Assembly: GCA_964601575.1 (NCBI GenBank)
Contig: CAZROA010000069.1
Location: 13,221 to 77,220, forward strand
From: CAZKEG01 sp964601575
Lineage (GTDB): Bacteria > Desulfobacterota > Thermodesulfobacteria > Thermodesulfobacteriales > Thermodesulfatatoraceae
DNA length: 64,000 nt
Direction of reading: 5' to 3'
The notes under the pieces are model-generated. The model saw only the letters and a program-made list of their open reading frames with translations, made no database searches and had not been told where the DNA came from. The translations under genes and the position numbers were made by a program. Shown piece after piece: positions 27,056-35,472 of the stretch. Position 1 is the stretch's first letter; every line of letters starts with the position of its first letter.

Positions 27056-27952
27056 GTGAGTTACGTGGTTCGAGGTCTAGCCCAAAATGGTGCCTTTCGG
27101 ATCTTTGCCGCGGATACCAAAGACCTGGTCGAGGAGGCCAGGAATCGCCACCGCACTTCTCCCACGGCTACCGCGGCCTTAGGCCGAGCCCTTACCGCTG
27201 CCGCTCTTCTCGGGGCTGATCTCAAGACAGGCCGGGTCATGATCCAGATAAACGGCGGCGGGCCCCTGGGGGAGATCATCGCCGAGGCCGATGCCGAGGG
27301 TAATGTTCGAGGACTGGTTCAGCGACCCCACATCCACCTCACTCCCCAAAAGGGTAAGCTTCTGGTCGGTCAAGCCGTGGGGCGCAATGGATTTATCTCT
27401 GTGATCAGGGACTTAGGGCTCAAAGAACCTTATCAAGGCTCAACTCAGCTTATCTCCGGTGAGATTGCCGAGGACCTGAGTTATTACCTGACCGTTTCCG
27501 AGCAGATTCCCTCAGCGGTAGCCTTAGGAGTCTTTGTCGAACAGGACAACACCGTGGCCGCCGCCGGGGGCTTCCTGATCCAGACCATGCCCCAGGCAAG
27601 TGAGGAAGAGATAAGCGCTACCGAAAAGGCCCTTCTTGATTTACCGCCGGTAACCACCCTTTTGCGAGAAGGCCTCAGCCCGGAGGAGATCTTGAAACGC
27701 ATCTTTGGCCCCGAGCAGGTCGAGATCTTAGAAATAAGACCCCTTCAGTATCGATGTCGTTGTTCCCGAGAACGGGCGGAACGGGCCTTGATTGCCATGG
27801 GGCCAAAAGAAATCGACGAATTAATCAAAAGAGGACAACCAGCCGAGATCTCTTGTGACTTTTGTGGAGAAAAATACCTCTTTGACCTCGAAGAACTCCG
27901 AAGGATTCGCCAACAAATTGAGGTCAAACCACGTCGATCACTTGAGGTTTAA
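27056..27952 (+). CDS. hslO: Redox-regulated chaperone Hsp33
   Basis: 298-residue holdase activated by oxidation. N-terminal dimerising domain (about 1-180) with GGGPLGEIIAEAD and GTQLISGEIAEDL-like sequence (here STQLISGEIAEDL), and a C-terminal zinc switch with CRCSRERA and CDFCGEKYLF, matching CxC...CxxC. It starts with GTG after AGGAGGCCAAG. The downstream hydrolase gene starts inside its last codons. Confidence 0.95.
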   Translation: MSYVVRGLAQNGAFRIFAADTKDLVEEARNRHRTSPTATAALGRALTAAALLGADLKTGRVMIQINGGGPLGEIIAEADAEGNVRGLVQRPHIHLTPQKGKLLVGQAVGRNGFISVIRDLGLKEPYQGSTQLISGEIAEDLSYYLTVSEQIPSAVALGVFVEQDNTVAAAGGFLIQTMPQASEEEISATEKALLDLPPVTTLLREGLSPEEILKRIFGPEQVEILEIRPLQYRCRCSRERAERALIAMGPKEIDELIKRGQPAEISCDFCGEKYLFDLEELRRIRQQIEVKPRRSLEV

Positions 27953-29018
27953 ACCGACGATTCGGGCCATGATGGCCCGAGGAGTGGCGGAAAGGGTTTT
28001 CCCCGGAGCGGTCTTGGCCCTTTGGCAGGAAGGGCGAGTCTGGCTTGAGGCCTTTGGCTGGCGTGCCTGGGTACCCAAACTTGAGGCCAATCATCCGGAA
28101 ACCATTTATGATCTGGCCTCCCTTACCAAACCTTTGGCCACCACCCTTTGTCTGATGCGCCTCATAAGCGAAGGGGTCTTAAGTCTTGAGAGCCGACCAG
28201 CAGATTATTTCGAGGCCCCGCCTTGGTTTCACGAGGTACGCCTCTTTCATTTACTTTCTCATTCCGCCGGCTTTCCCGCCCATCGGCCCTATTTTGCCAA
28301 ACTCATCACCTATCCGTTTGAAGACCGTGGCCAGCTCCTTGAAGATTGGATCTTGGCCGAACCACCGAGCTATCCCGTGGGTAAGAAACAAATCTATAGC
28401 GACTTAGGGTTTTTTCTGCTCGGCCAACTGATCACTAAGGGAACTGGGAAGAAACTCGATCTCTTCTTTGAGGAAACCTTGGGATTATTGTTTGAACAAA
28501 GAAGGCCTGAGCTTATGTTTATCCCTCGTAAACAAGGTATTGATCTTTCTCGTCTGGCCCCTACGGAAATCTGTCCCTGGCGGGGGAAGCTCCTTCGGGG
28601 CGAGGTCCATGACGAAAACACCTGGGTCATCGGTGGCGTAGCCGGCCAAGCCGGGCTATTTGGCTCGGCGGAGGCGGTCCTGGCCCTGCTTGAGAGACTC
28701 CTTCTGGCCTATTTTGGAGAAGAGTCCTCCTTTCTTACCAAAGATTTGGTTCGGATCTTTTGGGAGTGGCGGAGTGAGGCTGGCACCTGGGCCCTTGGTT
28801 TTGATCGCCCTAGTCCAGAAGGCTCAAGTGCCGGGGGCCTTATTTCCCGAAAGGCCCTTGGGCACCTGGGTTTTACTGGGACTTCCTTTTGGATTGATCC
28901 CGAAAGGGCCATGATCATCGTCCTTTTGACCAACCGGGTTCATCCCACGAGGGAAAATGTCAAGATCAAGGCCTTTCGCCCGGCCCTTCACGATCTCCTC
29001 TTCCGCGAATACACCTGA
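27942..29018 (+). CDS. Serine hydrolase of the beta-lactamase/class C family
   Basis: About 358 residues. The SxxK motif is in ASLTKPLATTLC, the Tyr motif in IYSDLGFFLLGQ, and HLGFTGTSFWIDP matches the third conserved block. It belongs to the family of penicillin-binding and esterase-like enzymes (for example AmpC, EstB); no signal peptide is seen, so it may be cytoplasmic. The start is uncertain: a TTG at 27942 overlaps hslO by 11 bases, and ATGs at 27969 and 27972 are alternatives. Substrate unknown. Confidence 0.8.
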   Translation: MRFKPTIRAMMARGVAERVFPGAVLALWQEGRVWLEAFGWRAWVPKLEANHPETIYDLASLTKPLATTLCLMRLISEGVLSLESRPADYFEAPPWFHEVRLFHLLSHSAGFPAHRPYFAKLITYPFEDRGQLLEDWILAEPPSYPVGKKQIYSDLGFFLLGQLITKGTGKKLDLFFEETLGLLFEQRRPELMFIPRKQGIDLSRLAPTEICPWRGKLLRGEVHDENTWVIGGVAGQAGLFGSAEAVLALLERLLLAYFGEESSFLTKDLVRIFWEWRSEAGTWALGFDRPSPEGSSAGGLISRKALGHLGFTGTSFWIDPERAMIIVLLTNRVHPTRENVKIKAFRPALHDLLFREYT

Positions 29019-29090
29019 GGCGGCCCTCGGCGGCCTTGACATGAGCCTTGCTGTTTTCGCTAGGTTTTTATTGTTTAGGGGTAAGGCGGC

Positions 29091-29417
29091 ATGGACGAAA
29101 GAGAATTTTTTATTGAGCTAGATGAAGATATTAAAATCTTTGTCTGGTTCTCCTCACAGAGGGGAAAGATTAAAAATTTTGTAGTCAAACTTATTTTTAA
29201 AAATATTGAAATTTTACGCTACGATAGCGCTCATGGGTGTCCTCACAAGGACATTCTTCATCCTGATCCTCGAAAACGCCGTAAAGTATGGTATCCTGGC
29301 TTAGATAAGGCGACCGTTTTGACCTTGGCTATCAGCGAACTAAAACAAGAATACGAATTTTTGATTGAAAGGTACCTTAAATGGTTCGAAGAAGAACAGA
29401 AGAGCAAGAAGTCATAG
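29091..29417 (+). CDS. Small protein resembling TumE/DUF7718 (toxin-like)
   Basis: 108 residues. The central sequence LRYDSAHGCPHKDILHPD recalls small TumE/DUF6516 and DUF7718 proteins, which carry a similar His-rich block; I cannot confirm the family without a search. It starts with an ATG after GTAAGGCGGC. It lies 72 bases after the serine hydrolase and overlaps the next small ORF by 37 bases. TumE-type proteins usually sit beside an antitoxin; the neighbour is not a recognisable HTH antitoxin. Base composition is a little more AT-rich than flanking genes. Confidence 0.5.
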   Translation: MDEREFFIELDEDIKIFVWFSSQRGKIKNFVVKLIFKNIEILRYDSAHGCPHKDILHPDPRKRRKVWYPGLDKATVLTLAISELKQEYEFLIERYLKWFEEEQKSKKS

Positions 29418-29635
29418 AGTTTCTTCTAGAACAAGGGTTTAAGCCTGTCTCGGAAGAAGAAAAGGAAAAAGATTGGTATAAGAAGGCCAAGGAACCTGTA
29501 GACTGTTTTGAAAGTATCACTCTTCCTCAGAGTTTAAGGGGTTATAGAGTGCCTCGCGCCAGGCGGAGGGGTATACAACGCTATCGTCTTCTTTCTCGCC
29601 GTACTCGCTCTTCCAGAAGGATTTTGGGTTGGTAA
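29381..29635 (+). CDS. Small unknown ORF, possible partner of the TumE-like gene
   Basis: 84 residues, not recognised. The first half (EEQEVIEFLLEQGFKPV, then EEEKEKDWYKKAKEP) looks like real protein with an acidic helix; the last 30 residues are arginine-rich and look like antisense of the minus-strand coding remnant at 29517-29788. The gene may therefore be shorter or damaged. It overlaps the TumE-like gene by 37 bases, as toxin-antitoxin pairs often do, but this is only suggestive. Confidence 0.4.
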   Translation: MVRRRTEEQEVIEFLLEQGFKPVSEEEKEKDWYKKAKEPVDCFESITLPQSLRGYRVPRARRRGIQRYRLLSRRTRSSRRILGW

Positions 29636-29788
29636 GTGAGGCGAGGGCCTGCCGACATAAGATCGCTAATTTCACACGTTTGAGCTGCTCTCGGTGGATC
29701 TCCTTACCCGGAACCTAAAGCCATCGGGAAACTTGCGGCCCTTGGCTCGCGATTCGTTACAAAACTCTAAAAGGGTCTTCCGACTCAT
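29517..29788 (-). pseudogene. Frameshifted small gene coupled to vapC
   Basis: Two minus-strand frames read like one small gene. The first starts with an ATG at 29788 that overlaps the vapC stop (ATGA) and runs 38 codons to 29672 (MSRKTLLEFCNESRAKGRK, then FPDGFRFRV). The second frame, from 29714 to a TGA at 29517, gives 65 residues (KEIHREQLKRVKLAILCRQA, then FWKSEYGEKEDDS and PSAWREALYNPLNSEEE). A one-base shift would join them into about 90 residues. It is not recognised. Either a real frameshift, a sequencing error, or two tiny genes. Confidence 0.45.
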
Positions 29789-30225
29789 CCGATACGCTCT
29801 AAGTATTGGTCGAAATCAGGATCGAAACTAACGATCGAATCGATCTCGTAATCCCGGGCGGCAAATACAAGCAAAGCGTCGTTGAAGTTGAGTCTTCCTT
29901 CTGAATCAAGGCAAATCTGGGTTATTTTCTCCAGCCACTCGGGAACCATGGGGAACAGATACAGCAGTCTGCCATCGATAAGGGCTTTCATCTTTTTCAC
30001 TACTGTGGCAAAGAAAAGGCCCTTTTCTTCTACAGAAATACTCCTTCTTTCTCGGACCCTTCTGCTCATGACAGAGATGGCCTCGGCATACACCACGTCC
30101 GTAAAAACGAGAGCACGCCCGGTAAGATGGCCTTTCAATTTCTGAGCTTTCCGATGCAAACTGTCTTTCTCGTCCACCAGAGCCACCAGAAACGAAGTAT
30201 CTACTAGGACGAACCTCTCACTCAT
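29785..30225 (-). CDS. vapC: VapC-type PIN-domain toxin
   Basis: A 146-residue ribonuclease toxin. Acidic PIN residues are visible: VDTSFLVALVD near the start, VVYAEAIS in the middle, and LNFNDALLVFAARD plus SFDPDFD at the end. These match the four-Asp/Glu metal site. The start is the ATG after GGAGGCCATTT; it overlaps the antitoxin gene by 8 bases. Paired with vapB in one transcript, and its stop overlaps a further small gene by ATGA. Confidence 0.9.
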   Translation of the reverse strand: MSERFVLVDTSFLVALVDEKDSLHRKAQKLKGHLTGRALVFTDVVYAEAISVMSRRVRERRSISVEEKGLFFATVVKKMKALIDGRLLYLFPMVPEWLEKITQICLDSEGRLNFNDALLVFAARDYEIDSIVSFDPDFDQYLERIG

Positions 30226-30463
30226 AAATGGCCTCCGAATCTTCAAAGGCGTCTCCGCCTATGGCCACGATTCCCTCTATTTTCTCAAGGGCTTCGGGAG
30301 AAAGGGCTACCTTTTTAAGTTCTCTTTGTCTTTTGGCCCGGAGGCCTTCCCTTATTAGCTCCTCGGCCAAGGCGCTTGCAGAAAGATGGCGACGAGAGGC
30401 GGCCTTCTTTATGGCCTCAACAAGATCCGCGGAGAGGGTAAACGACACCGTGATCTTCCTCAT
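30218..30463 (-). CDS. vapB: VapB-type ribbon-helix-helix antitoxin
   Basis: An 81-residue antitoxin. The N-terminal ribbon-helix-helix is visible (ITVSFTLSADLVEAIKKAA, then SASALAEELIREGL), followed by an acidic tail (GDAFEDSEAIYE) that would bind and block VapC. It lies 38 bases after an inverted repeat that probably serves as the autoregulatory operator. Confidence 0.85.
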   Translation of the reverse strand: MRKITVSFTLSADLVEAIKKAASRRHLSASALAEELIREGLRAKRQRELKKVALSPEALEKIEGIVAIGGDAFEDSEAIYE

Positions 30464-30500
30464 ATTAACCCATCCTTTGATATTATTGCCTTAGAATATT

Positions 30501-30521
30501 GTACTAATATTACATTAGTAC
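30501..30521. promoter_or_regulatory. Inverted-repeat operator of vapBC
   Basis: GTACTAAT-ATTAC-ATTAGTAC: perfect 8-base arms and a 5-base spacer, 38 bases before the vapB ATG. Ribbon-helix-helix antitoxins bind such palindromes to repress their own operon. The AT-rich sequence also provides -10-like elements. Confidence 0.6.
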
Positions 30522-30564
30522 CTGACCAAAAATCGGACAAGTCCTACAGAGGATCTCTCGAGAC

Positions 30565-30723
30565 CTAATTCAAGGCTTTCGGTGAAAAATTTAGTTTACC
30601 CAGATCAACGGCTACAATCCAAGGGACTTTTTGGTTAAACGGATATCCATAGGGTCTGTGGTGTGCAGACTCAATAACAACGCCGTTGTTTTGCGTGCCT
30701 TTTGGCGTATACTTTGGGGACAA
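30565..30723 (-). pseudogene. Coding-looking 52-residue remnant or small ORF
   Basis: Between the vapBC operator and proS, the minus strand carries an open frame from a TTG at 30723 to a TAG at 30565 with protein-like composition ([17 protein letters not shown], then [20 protein letters not shown]). It continues open further upstream into the proS antisense strand. I see no ribosome site and no family. It may be the 3' end of a gene lost by rearrangement, or a small protein. Confidence 0.35.
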
Positions 30724-30742
30724 TTTGGCAAGGAGGAACGCG

Positions 30743-32443
30743 ATGAGGCTTTCCCGATATTTCTTGCCTACCCTTCGGGAGGACCCGGCTGAAGCCGAGG
30801 TGATCAGTCACAAGCTCATGCTCAGGGCCGGGATGATCCGTCGTCTGGCCTCGGGTATATACAGTTTTCTACCCTTAGGGCTTCGGGCCTTGCGCAAGGT
30901 GGAAAATATCGTCCGCGAAGAGATGGATCGCGCCGGGGCCTTAGAGGTCCTTCTCCCGTTGGTCCAGCCGGCAGAGCTCTGGCAGGAATCCGGGCGTTGG
31001 GAAGAATACGGCAAGGAACTCCTGCGTTTTAAAGACCGTAAGGATCATGATTTTTGTCTCGGTCCCACCCACGAAGAAGTGATCACCGATCTGGTTCGTC
31101 GGGAGGTCCGTTCCTACCGAGACCTTCCCCTCATCCTTTATCAAATAGCGACCAAATTTCGCGATGAGATCCGCCCGCGCTTTGGACTGATGCGCGGGAG
31201 AGAATTCATCATGAAAGACGCTTACAGCTTTGACGTAGACGAAGAAGGCCTTGATCGTTCCTATCAGGCCATGTACGCCGCCTATGAACGCATCTTTTCC
31301 CGTTGCGGTTTGCGTTTCAAGGCAGTCATGGCTGACACCGGGGCCATCGGTGGGCATGAGTCCCACGAGTTTATGGTGCTCGCGGAGACCGGAGAAGATA
31401 TCGTGGTCAGTTGCCCGGCCTGTGGTTACGCCGCCAATCTGGAATTGGCCGAGGCCGTGGCTTCCTATGATTATCCCGAGGAAAAGGAAAGGCCCTTAGA
31501 GAAGGTGTCTACTCCGGATCTGAAACGCGTTGAGGAAGTAGCGGCCTTTCTCGGGGTGCCGCCCTCTAAATTGGTCAAGACTTTGCTCTATCTAGTTGAT
31601 GATGAACCGGTGGCCGTCCTCATACGCGGAGATCATGAGTTAAACGAGGTCAAACTCCGTCGAGCCTTGGGGGCCAGAACCATCAGGATGGCTGAGGCCG
31701 AGACGGTAGAAAAACTGACCAAGGCCCCGGTAGGTTTTGCCGGGCCGGTAGGGCTTTCTGGAGTCAAGATCATCGCCGACCATGCGGTGCGCGGGCTCAA
31801 GAACTTTGTGGTCGGGGCCAATGAGGCCGATGCCCATTACATCCACGCCAATTATCCGCGAGATTTTCAGATCGAGGCCTTCTATGACCTACGCAACGTG
31901 ACCGAGGGGGACCTCTGCCCGCGGTGCGGTAAGCCCCTGGAACTGACCCGCGGAATCGAGGTCGGGCATGTCTTCAAGCTCGGTACGAAGTATAGCGAGG
32001 CCTTGGGGGCCACCTTCCTGGACGAACAGGGAAAAGAACGCCCCATCATCATGGGCTGCTATGGGATCGGGGTCTCACGGACCGTGGCTGCGGCCATCGA
32101 ACAAAATCACGATCAAGACGGCATCATTTGGCCGATAAGCATTGCCCCCTTCCACGTCGCCCTTTTGACCTTAGGGGTGAAGGATAGCGAGTTGTTCACT
32201 ACCTCAGAAAAGCTTTATCAGGCCCTGACCGAGGCCGGGCTTGAGGTCCTTTGGGATGACCGGGATGAACGCCCTGGGGTCAAATTTAAGGACATCGACC
32301 TCATCGGCCTTCCCTTTAAGTTGGTCGTCGGCAAACGCCTTAAAAACGAAGGGCAGGTAGAGGTCAAAGAACGCCGCAGCGGGGAGACCAAGGTCTTTAA
32401 GCCCGAGGACGCGGTTAAATATCTCCGGGAACAAATCAAGTAA
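30743..32443 (+). CDS. proS: Prolyl-tRNA synthetase (bacterial type with editing domain)
   Basis: Charges tRNA-Pro. 566 residues. Class II motif 1-3 regions are visible: motif 2 [17 protein letters not shown] and motif 3 [17 protein letters not shown], seen as [12 protein letters not shown]. Between them (about 225-400) is the YbaK-like INS domain that edits mischarged Ala. The C-terminal anticodon-binding domain follows. AAGGAGG at 30730-30736 fixes the ATG at 30743; an upstream in-frame start is not used. It overlaps the convergent pyrK by 8 bases. Confidence 0.96.
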   Translation: MRLSRYFLPTLREDPAEAEVISHKLMLRAGMIRRLASGIYSFLPLGLRALRKVENIVREEMDRAGALEVLLPLVQPAELWQESGRWEEYGKELLRFKDRKDHDFCLGPTHEEVITDLVRREVRSYRDLPLILYQIATKFRDEIRPRFGLMRGREFIMKDAYSFDVDEEGLDRSYQAMYAAYERIFSRCGLRFKAVMADTGAIGGHESHEFMVLAETGEDIVVSCPACGYAANLELAEAVASYDYPEEKERPLEKVSTPDLKRVEEVAAFLGVPPSKLVKTLLYLVDDEPVAVLIRGDHELNEVKLRRALGARTIRMAEAETVEKLTKAPVGFAGPVGLSGVKIIADHAVRGLKNFVVGANEADAHYIHANYPRDFQIEAFYDLRNVTEGDLCPRCGKPLELTRGIEVGHVFKLGTKYSEALGATFLDEQGKERPIIMGCYGIGVSRTVAAAIEQNHDQDGIIWPISIAPFHVALLTLGVKDSELFTTSEKLYQALTEAGLEVLWDDRDERPGVKFKDIDLIGLPFKLVVGKRLKNEGQVEVKERRSGETKVFKPEDAVKYLREQIK

Positions 32444-33188
32444 ACAGGGCTTCGGCCTCGACCACCGGGCCCTCGGTACAGACGTGTAAAAATCCGCGAG
32501 AACCTTTGGGGACCACGCACCCCAGACAAAGTCCTAGGCCACAGGCCATCTTGGCCTCAAGAGAAAGATAGGCCTTGACTTGAGCCTCTCGGGTCAGTTC
32601 GGCCACGGCCTTGAGCATGGGCATGGGGCCACAGGCCCAAATAGTAGCCCTGGTCCGGCCAAGGGACTTTCTCAAGATCTCGGTCACCAGCCCTTTAGCC
32701 CCGGCGGAACCGTCTTCGGTAGAGAGGTGGATTGAGACCCGTAGTTCTTTGAAGGCCTTGAGGCGTAATAGATCAGAAGAACTTCGGGCCCCATAAAATA
32801 GACTCACCTTATGTCTCTCGCGAAGGTGCCTTGCCGCCAGGAGAAAAGGTGCTATCCCGATACCACCGGCCACTAAGAAGACCTCTTCGGTCGTCGGCTC
32901 AGGGAACCCTTGCCCCAGAGGCCCCAACACATCCACGGGATCTCCTTTTCTCAATTGGTTCAAGAGCTGGGTCCCCCGACCACGGACTTGATACAGAATG
33001 GCAAAGCCGTCTTCCCTCAGGTCATGAACAGAAAAGGGCCTGGCTAGCAAGGGATCTAAGCCAGGCCAGGCCCTTAGCATGACAAACTGCCCGGGCTGAG
33101 GAAGGCTCCTGAGGCCTTCTCTTGAGAGCCATAGCAAGAAATAATTGCCTTTCAGTCTCCTCTGAGAGAGCACCCGGGCCTTTTTCAC
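32436..33188 (-). CDS. pyrK: Dihydroorotate dehydrogenase electron-transfer subunit (PyrK-like)
   Basis: 250-residue FAD/[2Fe-2S] subunit that passes electrons between PyrD and NAD. FAD-binding RPFSVHDL and NAD-binding [17 protein letters not shown] are followed by the iron-sulfur motif [12 protein letters not shown]...C near residues 215-240. pyrD is not beside it. It overlaps the galT-like gene upstream by 4 bases. Related flavin reductases of the same family exist, so PyrK is the best but not the only reading. Confidence 0.82.
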   Translation of the reverse strand: MKKARVLSQRRLKGNYFLLWLSREGLRSLPQPGQFVMLRAWPGLDPLLARPFSVHDLREDGFAILYQVRGRGTQLLNQLRKGDPVDVLGPLGQGFPEPTTEEVFLVAGGIGIAPFLLAARHLRERHKVSLFYGARSSSDLLRLKAFKELRVSIHLSTEDGSAGAKGLVTEILRKSLGRTRATIWACGPMPMLKAVAELTREAQVKAYLSLEAKMACGLGLCLGCVVPKGSRGFLHVCTEGPVVEAEALFT

Positions 33189-34240
33189 TTTGTGGCCTCC
33201 GGGAAGAAGGCTTTGAGATGTTCGGCCAATTTTTCCGGGGGCATAAGGATTAGCTCCGAGGCCAACTGGCGTTGGAGGAAGTAATCATCGGTGCGATAGT
33301 TTTCGTAGAAATTCTGTCTGGTAATCAGCCGGATAAAGGGACTGAACCAGGGAGTCTCTTCCTTAAGCGGGGGGAGATAAAGGCTAAAATTAAAGGAGCC
33401 GTAACCCAGATCTTCATAACCGGCAAGCACGGCAGAAATTCCCTTAGCCAGGTGAAATACGTCTTCTTCGCTCAGGGCCTTAAGAGAATGGACCCCTTCC
33501 ACCACTCCGAGGACTTCATTGGTCCCCAGGGGGGCAAAACTAGTGAAAAAGACCACTTTCCCCAGCCGGGCGATGAAACGTTCTCCTTTCTCCTCTTCTT
33601 GGGCCAAGATATCCCAGTAGCCTTGCCTGTGATCTAAATAAAAGCGAAGGCTGGCCTCAAGGAACCTCCTGGCCTGAGGGAAAGGTTCACCGGTGGCTAC
33701 CACTTGGAAATGGGGATGGACCAGACTGGCCCCTGCCGGTGGTAGATAGTTGGCACAAACTATCCCGTGCAAGGCCTCTTGATCTTGAGAGGCCAAAATT
33801 TTCAAAAAATCTAGGCCAAGGCCAAGGCCTTCGGCCACCAGGTCAGGGGGAAAGTCTTTTAAGCGACGAAAATGGGCTTCCCCTACGGCGATGACCGCAT
33901 GGCGTAGGGCTATGGGAAAGAGATTGGGGAAGAGGGTGCTTTCCCCGCGGATAAGCCGCCCTCCAGGAATCAATTCATCCGGATAACGGGGCGTGATCTC
34001 GCGTACTTTAGGCGGGCACATGAAACACTGTTCTTTCGTGGCCTCAGACACCCTTTCCACCAAGGCCCAATCATGTTGACCAAAAAAGAGCCTGACCTTA
34101 TCTTCCAAGACCGGATTGAAGACCGCCGTATGGGAGAGCAGAGGATCAAACCGGACTTCTATTTCTTGATCTTCTTCTTGGAAATTATTCAGAGGGTTTA
34201 GGAATCGCCTGACGTATCTTTCCTTACGGAATCGAAGCAT
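33185..34240 (-). CDS. Galactose-1-phosphate uridylyltransferase-like protein
   Basis: 351-residue member of the HIT-like superfamily. The active-site His block is visible in SLVHPHFQVVATG, matching the HPHxQ of GalT; an N-terminal CFMCPPK could bind zinc, although its pairing differs from E. coli GalT. Some members of this clade act on ADP-glucose or other nucleotide sugars. It is coupled to pyrK by overlap, which does not explain its job. Confidence 0.72.
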   Translation of the reverse strand: MLRFRKERYVRRFLNPLNNFQEEDQEIEVRFDPLLSHTAVFNPVLEDKVRLFFGQHDWALVERVSEATKEQCFMCPPKVREITPRYPDELIPGGRLIRGESTLFPNLFPIALRHAVIAVGEAHFRRLKDFPPDLVAEGLGLGLDFLKILASQDQEALHGIVCANYLPPAGASLVHPHFQVVATGEPFPQARRFLEASLRFYLDHRQGYWDILAQEEEKGERFIARLGKVVFFTSFAPLGTNEVLGVVEGVHSLKALSEEDVFHLAKGISAVLAGYEDLGYGSFNFSLYLPPLKEETPWFSPFIRLITRQNFYENYRTDDYFLQRQLASELILMPPEKLAEHLKAFFPEATK

Positions 34241-34377
34241 ACACGCCTCCCTTATTGGAATACTTGATTTGCCTCTCCTGGGCTCGTCTCCTTTACGCTA
34301 AAAGAGTCTCTATTTCTTGTAAAGCGTCTCAAGGGCCCTTCTCTTTCTCTCGATATAAGGAAGAAAAAGGTACGGCC

Positions 34378-35472
34378 ATGGGCACGAACAATTTGGTCTT
34401 TTTAGAGGTCATTGAATGGTTTGATCCCACCGGTCAGGAGATCGTTTGGCGCATCCCCGAAGAGGGTTCCGGAGAGATCAAATACGGTGCCCAACTCATC
34501 GTGCGCGAGAGCCAGGTAGCCGTCTTTTTCTACCAAGGTAAAGCTTTACATGCCTTTGGCCCGGGTCGTCACACCTTAAAGACGGCCAACATCCCCCTCC
34601 TTACCAAATTTCTCTCTTTGCCTTGGGGGTTGACCAGCCCCTTAAGGGCCGAAGTCTATTTCGTCAATACCAAGGTCTTTACCAACCTCAAATGGGGTAC
34701 CCGCGAACCGGTGGCTTTTAGAGATCGAGACCTCGGCCTAGTCAGACTTCGAGCCCATGGGGTCTTTAATCTTCGGGTGGTCCAGCCGGTACTTCTCATC
34801 AACGCCTTGACCGGCACTGTAGCCCGCTTTGGGACCTCTGAGTTGCAGGATTTTATCGGTCGAGTCATCGTTTCTCGTCTAAACGATTATCTAGGCGAAC
34901 ATCTCACCAGTCTTTTCCAGCTCCCTGGACATTACGATGAGATAGCTGCTGGCCTGCACCGCCTAGTCCAGGAAGATCTAAAGCACTTTGGTTTGACCTT
35001 GACCCACCTATATATCAACGCCATCACCCCTCCGCCGGAGGTGCAAAAGGCCATCGATGATCGTTCCAAACTGGCCCTCTTCGAGGATTTGAATCGTTTG
35101 ATGGCCCTTAAGGCGGCTACGGCCATGGAAAAGGCGGCGGAAAACCCCGGAGCCGCAGGAGAAGGGGCCGGGCTAAGCCTCGGCTTGATGATCCCAAGTC
35201 TGATGGCCCAGATGGCCTCTCAAGGGCCGCAATGTCCCGAATGCCAGCATCCTGTGCCTAAAGAGGCCTTGTTTTGTCCCTTCTGCGGGCATCAGTTGGT
35301 GGTCTTTGAGCAATGTCCTCAATGCGGTAAGAACGTGCCCCCGCATGCCAAGTTCTGTCCTAGGTGCGGGGCCAAGTTGGAAAAAAGGCCCCAGGAGAAG
35401 AAGTGTACCCATTGTGGGGCGATGAACCTTCCACAGGCGGTCTTTTGTAATCAGTGTGGTGAGCGCCTCTAA
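34378..35472 (+). CDS. SPFH-domain protein with C-terminal zinc ribbons (YdjI-like)
   Basis: 364 residues. An SPFH/virion-core-like domain (about 1-280; IKYGAQLIVRESQVAVFFYQ and FGPGRHTLKTANIP) is followed by three short zinc-ribbon pairs near the end (CPECQHPVP, CPFCGHQ, CPQCGK, CPRCGAK, CTHCGAMN, CNQCGERL). It resembles B. subtilis YdjI, which works with PspA and YdjG/YdjH in membrane stress. No PspA gene is nearby. It overlaps the next zinc-ribbon gene by 17 bases, so they act together. Function unknown here. Confidence 0.78.
   Translation: MGTNNLVFLEVIEWFDPTGQEIVWRIPEEGSGEIKYGAQLIVRESQVAVFFYQGKALHAFGPGRHTLKTANIPLLTKFLSLPWGLTSPLRAEVYFVNTKVFTNLKWGTREPVAFRDRDLGLVRLRAHGVFNLRVVQPVLLINALTGTVARFGTSELQDFIGRVIVSRLNDYLGEHLTSLFQLPGHYDEIAAGLHRLVQEDLKHFGLTLTHLYINAITPPPEVQKAIDDRSKLALFEDLNRLMALKAATAMEKAAENPGAAGEGAGLSLGLMIPSLMAQMASQGPQCPECQHPVPKEALFCPFCGHQLVVFEQCPQCGKNVPPHAKFCPRCGAKLEKRPQEKKCTHCGAMNLPQAVFCNQCGERL

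Noticed and set aside
30686..30713. TTGTTT-N16-TATACT as the proS promoter
   Set aside because: Plausible, but it overlaps a palindrome and the coding remnant; kept only as a weak possibility.
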